A stretch of 64,000 bases of DNA from Novosphingobium sp. CF614. GTDB lineage: Bacteria > Pseudomonadota > Alphaproteobacteria > Sphingomonadales > Sphingomonadaceae. Location of the stretch: NCBI RefSeq assembly GCF_900113255.1, contig NZ_FOOR01000001.1, positions 434,001 through 498,000 of the forward strand. Reading direction: 5' to 3'. The notes beneath the pieces were generated by a model. The model saw only the letters and a program-made list of their open reading frames with translations, was not told the origin of the DNA and ran no database searches. Within the stretch, counting starts at the first letter, position 1, and each line of letters starts with the position of its first letter. This document shows, one piece after another, positions 9,353 through 17,575 of this stretch. The position numbers and the translations under genes are program-made.

Positions 9353-10482
9353 GCGTTCAACTCCGTTGTCGTGCGGCCTTCGTCGAGCGCCTGATTGAGC
9401 AGGCCCATCGCCGCTTCGCGCAAAGCGCGGTTGCTGCCCAGCAGCGCCTCGTTGAGCCGCGCGCGTTTGATGTAGATATGCGGATCGTATTCCCAGGTAT
9501 GGCCAACGCCGCCGTGCAACTGGATGCAGTCGGCCGCGACGAAGACGAAAGCCTCGCTCGCTCCGGCCTTCGCCAGCCGCGCCCACATGTCGGCATCAGG
9601 CGATCCGTTGTCCAGGCATTGCACCGCCTGTTCCAGCAGCGATTCCTGCGTCGCGATCTTGATGAACAGATCCGCCGCACGGTGCCGCAACGCCTGGAAC
9701 GAAGCTATCGGCCGATCGAACTGGAAGCGTTCCTTCATGTATTCGATCGTCCTGAGCGCAATGCCCTTGGCCGCGCCGACGCTGTCCGCCGCCAGGGCGA
9801 GCGCGACATAGGATCCCAGCAGCGCACCCGCCTTGCCGTCCCCGTCCGGGATCAGCGCCACCACGGGCGCGTTGCTGCACTCAAGGCGGGAAAGGTTGCG
9901 AGTCAGATCCCAGGCCTCGATCGGATCCAGCCGCGCCGCGACGCCGTCGACATGCACGATGGCCCAGCCCGAAGCCACCGGGACAACCACGTAAGTCGTT
10001 CCGGCCGCTTCCGGCACCCCGCCCAGGACCTCCAGCGAGCCGCTGACCGTCCCGCCATCGGCGGACTGCGCCAAAGGCTTCGCCTCTTCGAGCAGCGCCG
10101 GCACGGCAAAGGCGGCTTCGCCCGAAACGACTGCCCCCAGCAAGGCCTCGCGCTGGTCGAAACCGGACACGTGGGAAAGCCACTGCGCCACGCACAGCGT
10201 CGGGATGAAACCACCCGGTGCGGCGTGCGCCCCCAACTCGGCGTTGAGAAGCTGCAAGCCCCTGGCCCCCAGGCCCAGGCCGCCATCGGCTTCGGGCAGC
10301 GACAGGCCCAGCCAGCCCAGGTCCGTCGCCTGCCTCCAGAGCGAGGACCCCAGGTCGTTTTCCCGATCCAGCCAAGCGTGCACCGCCCGACTGTCACATT
10401 CCGAAGTCAGTACATCCGCAATGCTCTCACGCAGCGTCGCAAGCTCCGCTTCGTCCAGCACCATCTCCGACCCAGCGCTCAT
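9349..10482 (-). CDS. Acyl-CoA dehydrogenase (FadE-type, second of a coupled pair)
   Basis: The 377-residue protein has the fold of acyl-CoA dehydrogenases but is more divergent. The C-terminal QLHGGVGHTWEYDPHIYIKRA segment is clear, while the middle FAD segment seen in its partner is poorly conserved (the area around VVPVASGWAIVHVDG replaces the usual SEP-GSD motif). This matches the smaller, partly degenerate subunit of heteromeric FadE pairs. The ATG at 10482 has GAGAGGCGG upstream. Its stop overlaps the start of the downstream FadE gene by 4 bp. A 165-bp gap separates it from the enoyl-CoA hydratase gene upstream, and no gene is visible in it. Confidence 0.83.
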   Translation of the reverse strand: MSAGSEMVLDEAELATLRESIADVLTSECDSRAVHAWLDRENDLGSSLWRQATDLGWLGLSLPEADGGLGLGARGLQLLNAELGAHAAPGGFIPTLCVAQWLSHVSGFDQREALLGAVVSGEAAFAVPALLEEAKPLAQSADGGTVSGSLEVLGGVPEAAGTTYVVVPVASGWAIVHVDGVAARLDPIEAWDLTRNLSRLECSNAPVVALIPDGDGKAGALLGSYVALALAADSVGAAKGIALRTIEYMKERFQFDRPIASFQALRHRAADLFIKIATQESLLEQAVQCLDNGSPDADMWARLAKAGASEAFVFVAADCIQLHGGVGHTWEYDPHIYIKRARLNEALLGSNRALREAAMGLLNQALDEGRTTTELNA

Positions 10483-10647
10483 ATCCGCCTCTCACCGGGG
10501 CCCACAGGCCCAAACATTCCATTCGCTCTTGATCGAGCGATGGGTCGTTTCTTCGGCCAAGCTCTGACGACACGCCAATGACGATCAAACATGGCCCCAT
10601 GTGCGCAGCTTGCGCCCGCGCGATGCGGCCAAAGCGCCCGCCGCCCA

Positions 10648-11490
10648 TCAATCGCCGCGAAACTGGCCCTTGCGTTTGCCAATCATCGCCTGGGTCGCTT
10701 CGCGGAAGTCGTTGGTGCGCATCGTATAGATTTCGTAGCCCAGCGACATTTCAAACGCGGCGCCGGTCATCTGGCGCATCGCCACATTGAGCGCCGCCTT
10801 GGTGTAGTTCACCGCGTGGGGCGGCAGGTCCCGCAACCGCTCGGCCAGCGCCTGGACATGCGCATCGAGCTGGTCGTCCGGGATGCAGCCATTAATCAGG
10901 CCGATATCCGCCGCCTTTTCCGCCAGCACCGGCTCACCCGTCATGAGGTACTCCTTGGCCCGGTGCATGCCGACCAGCAAAGGCCAGAGCAGCACGCCGC
11001 CGTCCCCGGCGACCAGCCCCGCCTTGACATGCGAATCGCAGAAGCGCGCACCGGGGGCCGCGAAGACCATGTCGCAGGCCAGCGCCAGGTTCACGCCAAG
11101 ACCATAGGCGACACCGCGCACTTTGGCGATGATCGGCTTTTCACATTCCAGGATGCCGTAGACGTGCTTCCGTGCCTTGCGGAACGTGGGGTTCACCGGC
11201 TTCACGCGAACGTCGGGATCTCCGGGCTGCTCCGCCCGGCGAACCAGCCCGGAAACGTCCGCTCCCGAACAGAAGTCCCCGCCGTCACCGGTCAGGATGA
11301 TGACGCGCACGTCAGGATCTTCCCAAAGATCCTCCCAGATCGTGACCAGCTCGTCGCCCTGCAGCGTGGTAATGGCGTTCTTGCGTCCGGGATTCGACAG
11401 CGTAACCGTCATGATCCCATCGGACAGCGAAAGGCCAAGGCCGCTGTAGCGCGAATAGTCGTGGCGCGTTGCGTCCGCGTTGTCGGACAT
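10648..11490 (-). CDS. Enoyl-CoA hydratase/isomerase family protein
   Basis: This 280-residue crotonase-fold protein has the oxyanion-hole segments DFCSGADVSGL and GVAYGLGVNLALACDMVFA. The region that normally holds the catalytic Glu pair reads AGLVAGDGGVLLWP, so at least one canonical Glu is not obvious and the reaction may differ from simple hydration. The ATG at 11490 is preceded by AGCGGAGAAG. It sits upstream of the acyl-CoA dehydrogenase pair on the same strand, the order expected for stepwise CoA-thioester breakdown. Confidence 0.85.
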   Translation of the reverse strand: MSDNADATRHDYSRYSGLGLSLSDGIMTVTLSNPGRKNAITTLQGDELVTIWEDLWEDPDVRVIILTGDGGDFCSGADVSGLVRRAEQPGDPDVRVKPVNPTFRKARKHVYGILECEKPIIAKVRGVAYGLGVNLALACDMVFAAPGARFCDSHVKAGLVAGDGGVLLWPLLVGMHRAKEYLMTGEPVLAEKAADIGLINGCIPDDQLDAHVQALAERLRDLPPHAVNYTKAALNVAMRQMTGAAFEMSLGYEIYTMRTNDFREATQAMIGKRKGQFRGD

Positions 11491-11548
11491 CGATCTTCTC
11501 CGCTTCTATCTTGAGCCGGTGATTATCTTGAGCCGGCGATCGGGGCGA

Positions 11549-12148
11549 TCAGTTGGAGCCGGTCCAATGTTCGACGATCTCGTCCAGCACCGGCCGCGGT
11601 CTCTCCTCCAGCGGAGCCGTGCCCGTGCCGATGTAGATGAAGCCGGCGATCTTCTCGCCTTCCGCCAGGCCCAGCTTCTCCGTGACGAGTTCGTCATAGG
11701 CGCACCATTCGGTCAGCCAGTTAGCGCCAAAGCCCGCCGCTGCCGCCGCGACCAGCACCGTCTGGCATACCGCGCCGGCGGAAAGGCGCTGTTCCCATTC
11801 CGGGATCGGCTTTTCCGTTTTCAGCGAGGAAATGACGGTTACGATAACCGGCGCCCTGAGAAAGCGATTGCGCTCGAACCGCTTCAGCGATTCGCCAACC
11901 CCCGCGTTGCGGACCACCAGCGCCTCTTCAAGCACTTCACCCAGCTTGGCCCGCGCGTCGCCTTCGATGACCAGGAAGCGCCAGGGGAACAGCTTGCCGT
12001 GATCGGGAACCCGACTGGCGGCCTGGAGTATCTGGCGAAGCTGCCCGGCATCCGGCCCGGGTTCTCCCATGGCCTTCGCCGAAGTGGAACGGCGGCGGTG
12101 CAACAGGTCCAGCGTTTCCGGAGAGCTGCCCTGGAACAATTCAATCAT
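11549..12148 (-). CDS. Nitroreductase family protein (YdjA-like)
   Basis: This 199-residue FMN-dependent oxidoreductase contains LLHRRRSTSAK near the N-terminus (FMN-phosphate contacts), RVPDHGKLFPWRFLVIEG, and a late GFGANWLTEW segment, all as in YdjA-type minimal nitroreductases. The family reduces nitro groups, quinones or enones with NAD(P)H. The ATG at 12148 has an AGGAAGG ribosome site. An 8-bp hairpin (12167-12187) lies in its leader. It is flanked by the hydratase (58 bp downstream) and the TauD-type gene (190 bp upstream). In a polycyclic degradation context it could act on an enone or quinone intermediate; that is inference. Confidence 0.82.
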   Translation of the reverse strand: MIELFQGSSPETLDLLHRRRSTSAKAMGEPGPDAGQLRQILQAASRVPDHGKLFPWRFLVIEGDARAKLGEVLEEALVVRNAGVGESLKRFERNRFLRAPVIVTVISSLKTEKPIPEWEQRLSAGAVCQTVLVAAAAAGFGANWLTEWCAYDELVTEKLGLAEGEKIAGFIYIGTGTAPLEERPRPVLDEIVEHWTGSN

Positions 12149-12298
12149 GTGGTTTCCTTCCTGGCGATGCCGGCACGGAGCCGGCATGCGCGATGGTTAT
12201 GATCCGTTCGGCGAATGCGCCGGCAGTCCCCCGGCCGACAACAGCCCGCGATGGCGAGCCCCCAGGCAATTCCGCTCCCACGGCCGTGATCCACGGCA

Positions 12299-12330
12299 GG
12301 ACCACCGGTCCACCATTGCACCGGTGGTCC
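12299..12330 (-). terminator. Hairpin just after the TauD-type gene
   Basis: GGACCACCGGT (12299-12309) pairs perfectly with ACCGGTGGTCC (12320-12330) around a 10-base loop, nine bases after the stop of the dioxygenase gene. There is no clear T-run, so termination may be partial or Rho-dependent. Confidence 0.5.
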
Positions 12331-12338
12331 CGAAACAA

Positions 12339-13181
12339 TCAGGCCTTGGCGTAACGGGGAGCTTCCGCCTTGATATTGGGGATGGGCGCGATGACCTTGC
12401 GCAAGGTCCGGGTCGGACCGTCACGCTCCACATTGCCGCGGGCATGCTGCATCGCGATGTTGTCGAACACCAGCAGATCGCCGTTCTGCCATTCGTGTTC
12501 GTACACCATGTCCGGTGCATAGAGATGGTCGAAAACCTTGAGCAGCAGTTCCTCGCTCTCGTCTTCCGGCAGCTCGACGATGTTGTGCGTCATCTGCTGG
12601 CTGACATAAAGCAGGGGCTTGCCTGTGCGGGGATGAATCTCGGGAATCGCCTTGACAGTGGACTGTTCCACCGAGCGCTGCGGCATCAGCAGATCGTCCC
12701 CGCCGCGGTGATAGACCTGCCCGGTCTGATGGCGCGCGTGCTTTCCTTCGATCCGCTTGCGCAGATCCTCCGGAAGGGTTCGCCAGGCATATTCGGTGCT
12801 GGTGAGCGACGTCGTCGCCGAACCCGGCTCGACATTGATCGCGTAAAGCGAAAGAACCTGGAAGGGCTTCTCGTGCCACATCATGTCCGCGTGGAACATA
12901 AGCCGGCCGCTGGGCGCAAGTCCGTCGTCCTCCTTGTTGGAAACGTGATTTTCCTTGCGAGTCTCCGTCGATCCCGGCGTCTCGTCACCGATCAGCATCC
13001 GGCACAGGCGATCCTGCCCGGCAAAGTCGATGTCCAACTTACGGAACAGCAGGGCACCACGTTCATCGAATGCCTTGCGCAGCGCCTGGCGCGTTTCGGC
13101 ATCGATCTCGCCGGTTGTCTCGAGGCCGATCACTTCGGCGCCGAAGCCTGCGCTGAGATTGCGAATCTGGCAGCTTACCAT
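12339..13181 (-). CDS. TauD/TfdA-family Fe(II)/2-oxoglutarate dioxygenase
   Basis: This is a 280-residue dioxygenase. The iron facial triad is H97-x-D99 (in FHADMMWH) and H246 (in MQHARG), with 2-oxoglutarate-binding arginines in the following PTRTLRK segment. Family members oxidatively release sulfite from taurine or cleave phenoxy ethers, and others hydroxylate varied acids. Two ATGs lie six bases apart; the second, at 13181, is chosen because GGGAAGG stands at a proper distance from it while abutting the first. It is transcribed alone or with the nitroreductase. A perfect 16-bp dyad lies about 130 bp upstream. Confidence 0.85.
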   Translation of the reverse strand: MVSCQIRNLSAGFGAEVIGLETTGEIDAETRQALRKAFDERGALLFRKLDIDFAGQDRLCRMLIGDETPGSTETRKENHVSNKEDDGLAPSGRLMFHADMMWHEKPFQVLSLYAINVEPGSATTSLTSTEYAWRTLPEDLRKRIEGKHARHQTGQVYHRGGDDLLMPQRSVEQSTVKAIPEIHPRTGKPLLYVSQQMTHNIVELPEDESEELLLKVFDHLYAPDMVYEHEWQNGDLLVFDNIAMQHARGNVERDGPTRTLRKVIAPIPNIKAEAPRYAKA

Positions 13182-13311
13182 GTCCATCCTTCCCTCGATG
13201 CAGCCCGAGGCGACTCCGGCCGACCATCGTTACGGTGGTTCGTGTCAGCGCCTGCCCCGTTGTCCCATATTTAGGTGAACAACGCGTCCAAGCAACCACC
13301 CGAACCGATTC

Positions 13312-13327
13312 TGTCACTCAAGTGACA
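13312..13327. promoter_or_regulatory. Perfect 16-bp dyad, candidate operator upstream of TauD-type gene
   Basis: TGTCACT-CA-AGTGACA is a perfect inverted repeat, followed on the plus strand by an A/T-rich stretch (13328-13341). It lies in the 262-bp gap between the dioxygenase start and the YfbU gene stop. Its size and symmetry fit a dimeric HTH regulator, which is not identified. Confidence 0.45.
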
Positions 13328-13443
13328 CGTTTAAATTTTCCAATGCCCAGCGTCAATCGGTTCGCTCGGGCGCAGACGATTTGGCTTTACCGCGCAGCAT
13401 GGCATCGAAATGCCGGGCCGCTCCACAGCCGGCGAGGGATCGA

Positions 13444-14127
13444 TCAGGATCCGGCCTGGCCAAACAGAACGACGAGTTCGTCCGCGCTCAACCGCCGATC
13501 GTTCGCGTCGCGACCGAAACCTTCCAGGCATTTGAGCATGCTCTTGTACCGCCCGACCACCGGCACGCGCGAATCCAGGGCGGACCTGCCCTCGAACATC
13601 GGGAACAGCTCCATGCGATCGGTCATGAACCGGGCAATGCTCTTGTAGTTCGCCTCTTCGGCGCTACTCCAGCCCGGGAATTGCGGATCGCCGGAAAAGC
13701 CGGCCTCTTTCCGGACCCGCTCTTTTTCCGGAACCGCGAGCTGATCGAAACTCTCCTCGATGCGCTTCCACATCGAAAGGACGCGGACCACGAAGTCCGC
13801 CGTTACCTGCGAATTGATATGTCCGTGCGACAGGCTGGGATGCTGCCATTCGATCGCCCAGTTGTGCCCGCCCTGGATGGCGGCCTCCAGGAAGTCCGAA
13901 TCGATCATTCCTTCGCCGCCGACCTTGCGGTTGATCTCGCACAGGATGGTCAGTGTCAGTTTGTCCCCCAGGGACAGGGCGGAACTCGCCGAGCCGCGCA
14001 ATCCGGCCTTGATGAGCTCGACGACCGCTTGCGAGCGGGTCGGGCGCGCATCCTGCACGCTGCGCCAGGCATCGATTCGCCCCAGCAATTCCTCGCCAAG
14101 GGCGAATTCAGACTCCGCGTGAGACAA
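13444..14127 (-). CDS. YfbU-family protein with RHH-like N-terminus
   Basis: The 227-residue protein has a short N-terminal segment (about residues 8-45, LLGRIDAWRSVQDARPTRSQ then VVELIKAGL) that looks like a ribbon-helix-helix unit. A YfbU (UPF0304) domain follows, whose end matches the E. coli family: FPGWSSAEEANYKSIARFM, RVPVVGRYKSMLK and LSADEL. YfbU proteins have been tied to programmed death and toxin-like phenotypes, but their biochemistry is unclear. The best start is a TTG at 14127 with AAGGAAG six bases before it; no ATG is well placed. It is isolated between the TauD gene and a TonB receptor. The domain match is good; the DNA-binding role is inference. Confidence 0.68.
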   Translation of the reverse strand: MSHAESEFALGEELLGRIDAWRSVQDARPTRSQAVVELIKAGLRGSASSALSLGDKLTLTILCEINRKVGGEGMIDSDFLEAAIQGGHNWAIEWQHPSLSHGHINSQVTADFVVRVLSMWKRIEESFDQLAVPEKERVRKEAGFSGDPQFPGWSSAEEANYKSIARFMTDRMELFPMFEGRSALDSRVPVVGRYKSMLKCLEGFGRDANDRRLSADELVVLFGQAGS

Positions 14128-14326
14128 ACCTAGCTTCCTTGCATCCTGCGATAACGAAATAACGAAAAGGCGATGACGATCGAGGCGCAGCCATCGAACC
14201 TCTTCTCCGGCTACGCCTCCTGTGACCGCCCATTCAAGTCAAGATTTTATTTCCGCGGAATCGGGCGAGGCGCCGTCAGATGCGAAAGAACCTGCCCCGT
14301 GAAACGAGCAGGCAGGGACTGCGGGA

Positions 14327-14356
14327 GGCAGGGCGATCCCGGAAGATCGCCCTGCC
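14327..14356 (-). terminator. Strong hairpin terminator of the first TonB receptor gene
   Basis: GGCAGGGCGATC (14327-14338) and GATCGCCCTGCC (14345-14356) form a perfect 12-bp stem with a 6-base loop, eight bases beyond the receptor stop. No long U-tract follows. Confidence 0.7.
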
Positions 14357-14363
14357 CATTCCC

Positions 14364-16844
14364 TCAGTTCGAAATGCCCTCGCCGAAGCGGACACGCAGG
14401 CGCGCGCCGAACATCCGGGGCTCGCCAAGCTGGCGGGCGTCGAAACCGAGGACATTGACCAGGCCGTTCACGGTAACGACCGTGACTTGCTTAGTCAGGT
14501 TGCTGACGAACATCGACAGGTCGACGGGAGCACCGCCCACATTGGTCCAGTCAAGATTGAGGTCGACCTGCTTGACCGGCGTCGCGCGAACCGAGGTGAT
14601 CGTCGGCGGGGCCACCTGGTAGCTCGACTGGAAGCGATAGGTGGCGGAAAATTCCACCTTGCCTGCCGATTCGGGGATCGGCAGCTTGACCGCGCCGCCG
14701 ACCGAGCCCGACCACTTCGGCGAATACGACAGTTCACCGCCCTCGATCGCGGTCGGGATGATGGTGGCGTTGGACACCGTCGGCACTTCCGCCTTGAGCA
14801 ACTTCGTATTGAGGTAGTTCACCGCACCGTTCACGCGGAAATACTCGCCTATGTTCACGAGCGCTTCGGCTTCGGCACCATAGATACGCGACTTGCCTGC
14901 ATTGATGATCGACGTGCGGCTGGACGTATTCGAATCCTTCGGCACGAAAGCATATTGCAGCTGCTGGTCGCGCAGCGTGTTGTAATAACCCGCCGCGTTG
15001 AAGTGGCCAGAGAGGCCCGAACCACCGAAGCTGGCCTTCACGCCGCCTTCGAACGCATCCACGGATTCCGGATCGAAGGTGTTGAATTCCGGGCTCGCCG
15101 CCGGGTTCGCCGCACCCTGGCGATAGCCTCGCGACCAAGTTCCGTAGATCATCACATCGGGAATCGGATTGTACGCAAGGTTGAGAGTCCAGGTGGCGCG
15201 TCCGCTCGAAGTCTTCGCGGTCGTCGTGCAATCCGTCTCCGCGCTGAAACCAGCCTCGCATTGTTCCGGCCCGGCCTGCGAAAGACCCGCCGGGTTGAGC
15301 AGGAACGGGAAGTACCGCAGCTTCGCGATCGCGGTGCCGCGCGACCGGTCATAAGTATAACGCAGCCCGGCAGTGGCCTTGAGCTGATCGGTCAAGGCAT
15401 AAGTGCCCTGGGCATAAGCGCCCATGTTGATGTACTTGACCTTCGCCGACGGCAGGTTGATCGACGCCAGGTTTGACGGGTTCGCGGAACGGCACAGCAG
15501 GTCATCCGCCGTCTCATAGGGCTCGAGCGAGCAGAGCGCGCCGGTCGATGGACCGGTGGTCCGGGAGAACGTGACGGGCGAGCTGTTCTCATAATAGAGG
15601 CCCGTCTGCCAGTTCAGCTTGCCTCCGGCCGAAATACCCTGGACCTGGATTTCTTCGGTGACGTTGCGCTGGTTGTTGAGCCAATCGCCCTTGGCGGTGA
15701 AACCGCCGGAGGTATAGACGACGCGGTCAGGGATCGGAGGGAACGCAAAGGCAAGCGCCCCGGTGAAGTTGAACGGTCCAACGAAATTGCCGCCGAAGAT
15801 CGAAGCCCGAAGCTTCTGCTGCAAGCGCGAGTAAGACGCGATGTTCTTGATCGTGAGCGAGTCGGACGCGAGCCAAGTGGTCGTGTTGATGATCTGCCAC
15901 TGGCGCGTCCAGGCGCTCGCGTTGGGCAGGCTGAGCTCGGTCTGGTACGGGTCGGAACTGGCGCGCAGCCGATCGACCTGCGGCTTGGCCAGGATGCCGA
16001 GGCCAACCGACAGATTGTAGTCATAGACCTGGTAGCCGGCCGGTGCGTGATCGGAGAGCATGTAGCTTCCGATCGTGTAGTTCTCCAGTTCCGGAGTAAG
16101 GTCCAGGACCAGCGCGGCACGCGCGGCGGTATAGTCGACGTCCTGATAATCCCTCGGCCCGGTCGCGGCGACATTATGGATGTACCCTTCGCGCGTCATC
16201 CGGTCGACGCCGATCCGCAGGCGCGCCCACGAGGCGAGCGGAAGGTTGAGCACGCCCTGGACGCGGAACATGCTGTAATTGCCGTAGGAGCCTTCGAGGT
16301 AGCCCTCGAGGTTGTCGGTGGGCTTCTTGGGAACCAGCAGCACCGCGCCGCCGGTCGTATTCCGGCCGAACAGCGTGCCTTGCGGGCCCTTGAGAACCTG
16401 CACGTTCTGGAGGTCGAACATATAGGCCGGGCCGGCGCCATCGCCGCCCGAAATCGCCGCGCCGCCGCCGCGCGGCGCCACCACGTCGGCGAAATAGGTT
16501 CCCACCGAGGATGAGGTGCGCAGCTCCTGGGTGAAGCCGCGAATGGTGAAAGTCGAACTTTCCGGCGTGTAGCGCTGGTTCGTGGTCAGGCCCGGGACAT
16601 GCTTGGCCAAGTCATCGGAATTGACGATGTTCAGCCGGTTCAGGTCGTTCGAACCCAGGACCGTGACCGAAATCGGAACATCCTGCAGACGTTCCTCGAC
16701 GCGGCGGGCGGTGACGACGATGTCGTCCCCCGGGACGTTCGCGCCGCCTTCCGATTCTTCGGCGGCAGCAAATGCTGGCGCCGACGCCAATAACGCTGAA
16801 ACTCCAACCGTGAGCTTAATAAAAGACTTATAGCCAACTCTCAT
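14364..16844 (-). CDS. TonB-dependent outer-membrane receptor A
   Basis: This is an 826-residue receptor. The signal peptide runs to about residue 26 (LLASAPAFA), a TonB-box-like DDIVVTARR lies at about 40-48, and a plug domain carries the LKGPQGTLFGRNTTGG motif. A 22-stranded-type barrel ends LRVRFGEGISN. It imports scarce or bulky ligands across the outer membrane using TonB energy. The ATG at 16844 (GGGAGGAT upstream) is preferred over a TTG two codons earlier. The first 200 residues are nearly the same as in receptor B (17576-20083), including the unusual start MRVGYKSFIKLTVG, while the barrels differ. They are therefore paralogues with diverged ligand pockets. It ends in a strong hairpin and is monocistronic. 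Confidence 0.93.
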   Translation of the reverse strand: MRVGYKSFIKLTVGVSALLASAPAFAAAEESEGGANVPGDDIVVTARRVEERLQDVPISVTVLGSNDLNRLNIVNSDDLAKHVPGLTTNQRYTPESSTFTIRGFTQELRTSSSVGTYFADVVAPRGGGAAISGGDGAGPAYMFDLQNVQVLKGPQGTLFGRNTTGGAVLLVPKKPTDNLEGYLEGSYGNYSMFRVQGVLNLPLASWARLRIGVDRMTREGYIHNVAATGPRDYQDVDYTAARAALVLDLTPELENYTIGSYMLSDHAPAGYQVYDYNLSVGLGILAKPQVDRLRASSDPYQTELSLPNASAWTRQWQIINTTTWLASDSLTIKNIASYSRLQQKLRASIFGGNFVGPFNFTGALAFAFPPIPDRVVYTSGGFTAKGDWLNNQRNVTEEIQVQGISAGGKLNWQTGLYYENSSPVTFSRTTGPSTGALCSLEPYETADDLLCRSANPSNLASINLPSAKVKYINMGAYAQGTYALTDQLKATAGLRYTYDRSRGTAIAKLRYFPFLLNPAGLSQAGPEQCEAGFSAETDCTTTAKTSSGRATWTLNLAYNPIPDVMIYGTWSRGYRQGAANPAASPEFNTFDPESVDAFEGGVKASFGGSGLSGHFNAAGYYNTLRDQQLQYAFVPKDSNTSSRTSIINAGKSRIYGAEAEALVNIGEYFRVNGAVNYLNTKLLKAEVPTVSNATIIPTAIEGGELSYSPKWSGSVGGAVKLPIPESAGKVEFSATYRFQSSYQVAPPTITSVRATPVKQVDLNLDWTNVGGAPVDLSMFVSNLTKQVTVVTVNGLVNVLGFDARQLGEPRMFGARLRVRFGEGISN

Positions 16845-17575
16845 CCTCAATATCCTCCCAAAATCTAAAATTAAGCAAACTAATACAAAACGATATTAGT
16901 CCATCTAGACTAATCGCGCTTAGTCAACCACCAACGTTAGCGCAAGTGAGCGCACAACTTCCGATCACGTTGAATTATTTATCGTGCTGTTTCGGAGTGA
17001 TGATTCATATCGGATTCGATAAATCCCTTGCAGACCCTTGGCAGGATCATGCATCTCCTCTCGCACCGTTATCTGGCACTCCAATGCCAGTTTTTGCCGC
17101 CGCGCGCCATAGCCGAACGGGCGCTTCAAGCACGAAGTTTACGAACTGTTACTTCTTAGCGACAGGTGATCGCCTCTGCCCGTCACCGTCGGATCGCCAG
17201 TGGTCGAATGAAACAGCAGGTTTCCGGCTCGCCGATGAGGTTCCCGCACGCATAAAATCCCCCCCCGCCATGCGAACACGACACATCGCTTGCTCGGGGA
17301 ATACCGTACAATGCGGCGCGCCCGACATGCCAGGCCGATATGCCCGGCGGAACGCGCCGGGCGGCTCGTGAGGGAAGGACATGCAAGAGATTCGTTGACC
17401 TTGGCCCGAACGAGGGCGCTGATGCGGCGCGCGAACCAATTTGAAAGAGCGAAAATTAGTTTATCTGCTTGAGGTGAGCAGAGTAGCTTGACGCGCGAAT
17501 TGTCAAATTCGAATGTTCATGATTTTTCGTTCTGAACGCTTCGTGGAATTTCTACTTTTGGGAGGATGCTCTGAG
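16845..17575. other. 731-bp control region between two divergent TonB receptor genes
   Basis: No gene is supported here; the small minus-strand frame at 17149-17439 has no recognisable product or ribosome site. The side next to receptor A (16860-17010) is A/T-rich and holds a cluster of GACTAA-type half-sites. The side next to receptor B has ATTAGTTTATCT at 17455-17466 and TTGACG at 17488, in a TTGAC-N9-GTCAA arrangement, which may be a promoter or operator. Both receptor leaders carry the same TTTTGGGAGGAT-like ribosome site, suggesting the whole 5' unit was duplicated. Confidence 0.5.
16879..16925. promoter_or_regulatory. Cluster of GACTAA half-sites upstream of receptor A
   Basis: Four half-sites lie in 47 bp: ACTAAT (16879-16884), ATTAGTC (16895-16901), GACTAAT (16908-16914) and TTAGTC (16920-16925). 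The middle two form a perfect 7-bp inverted repeat with a 6-base spacer. They begin 35 bp before the receptor A start codon, where a repressor or activator would act. A related ATTAGTTTATCT stands before receptor B at 17455. Binding is inferred. Confidence 0.45.

Noticed and set aside
17149-17439. Small minus-strand frame in the receptor intergenic region
   Set aside because: It has no ribosome site, an Arg/Pro-rich composition and no recognisable family.
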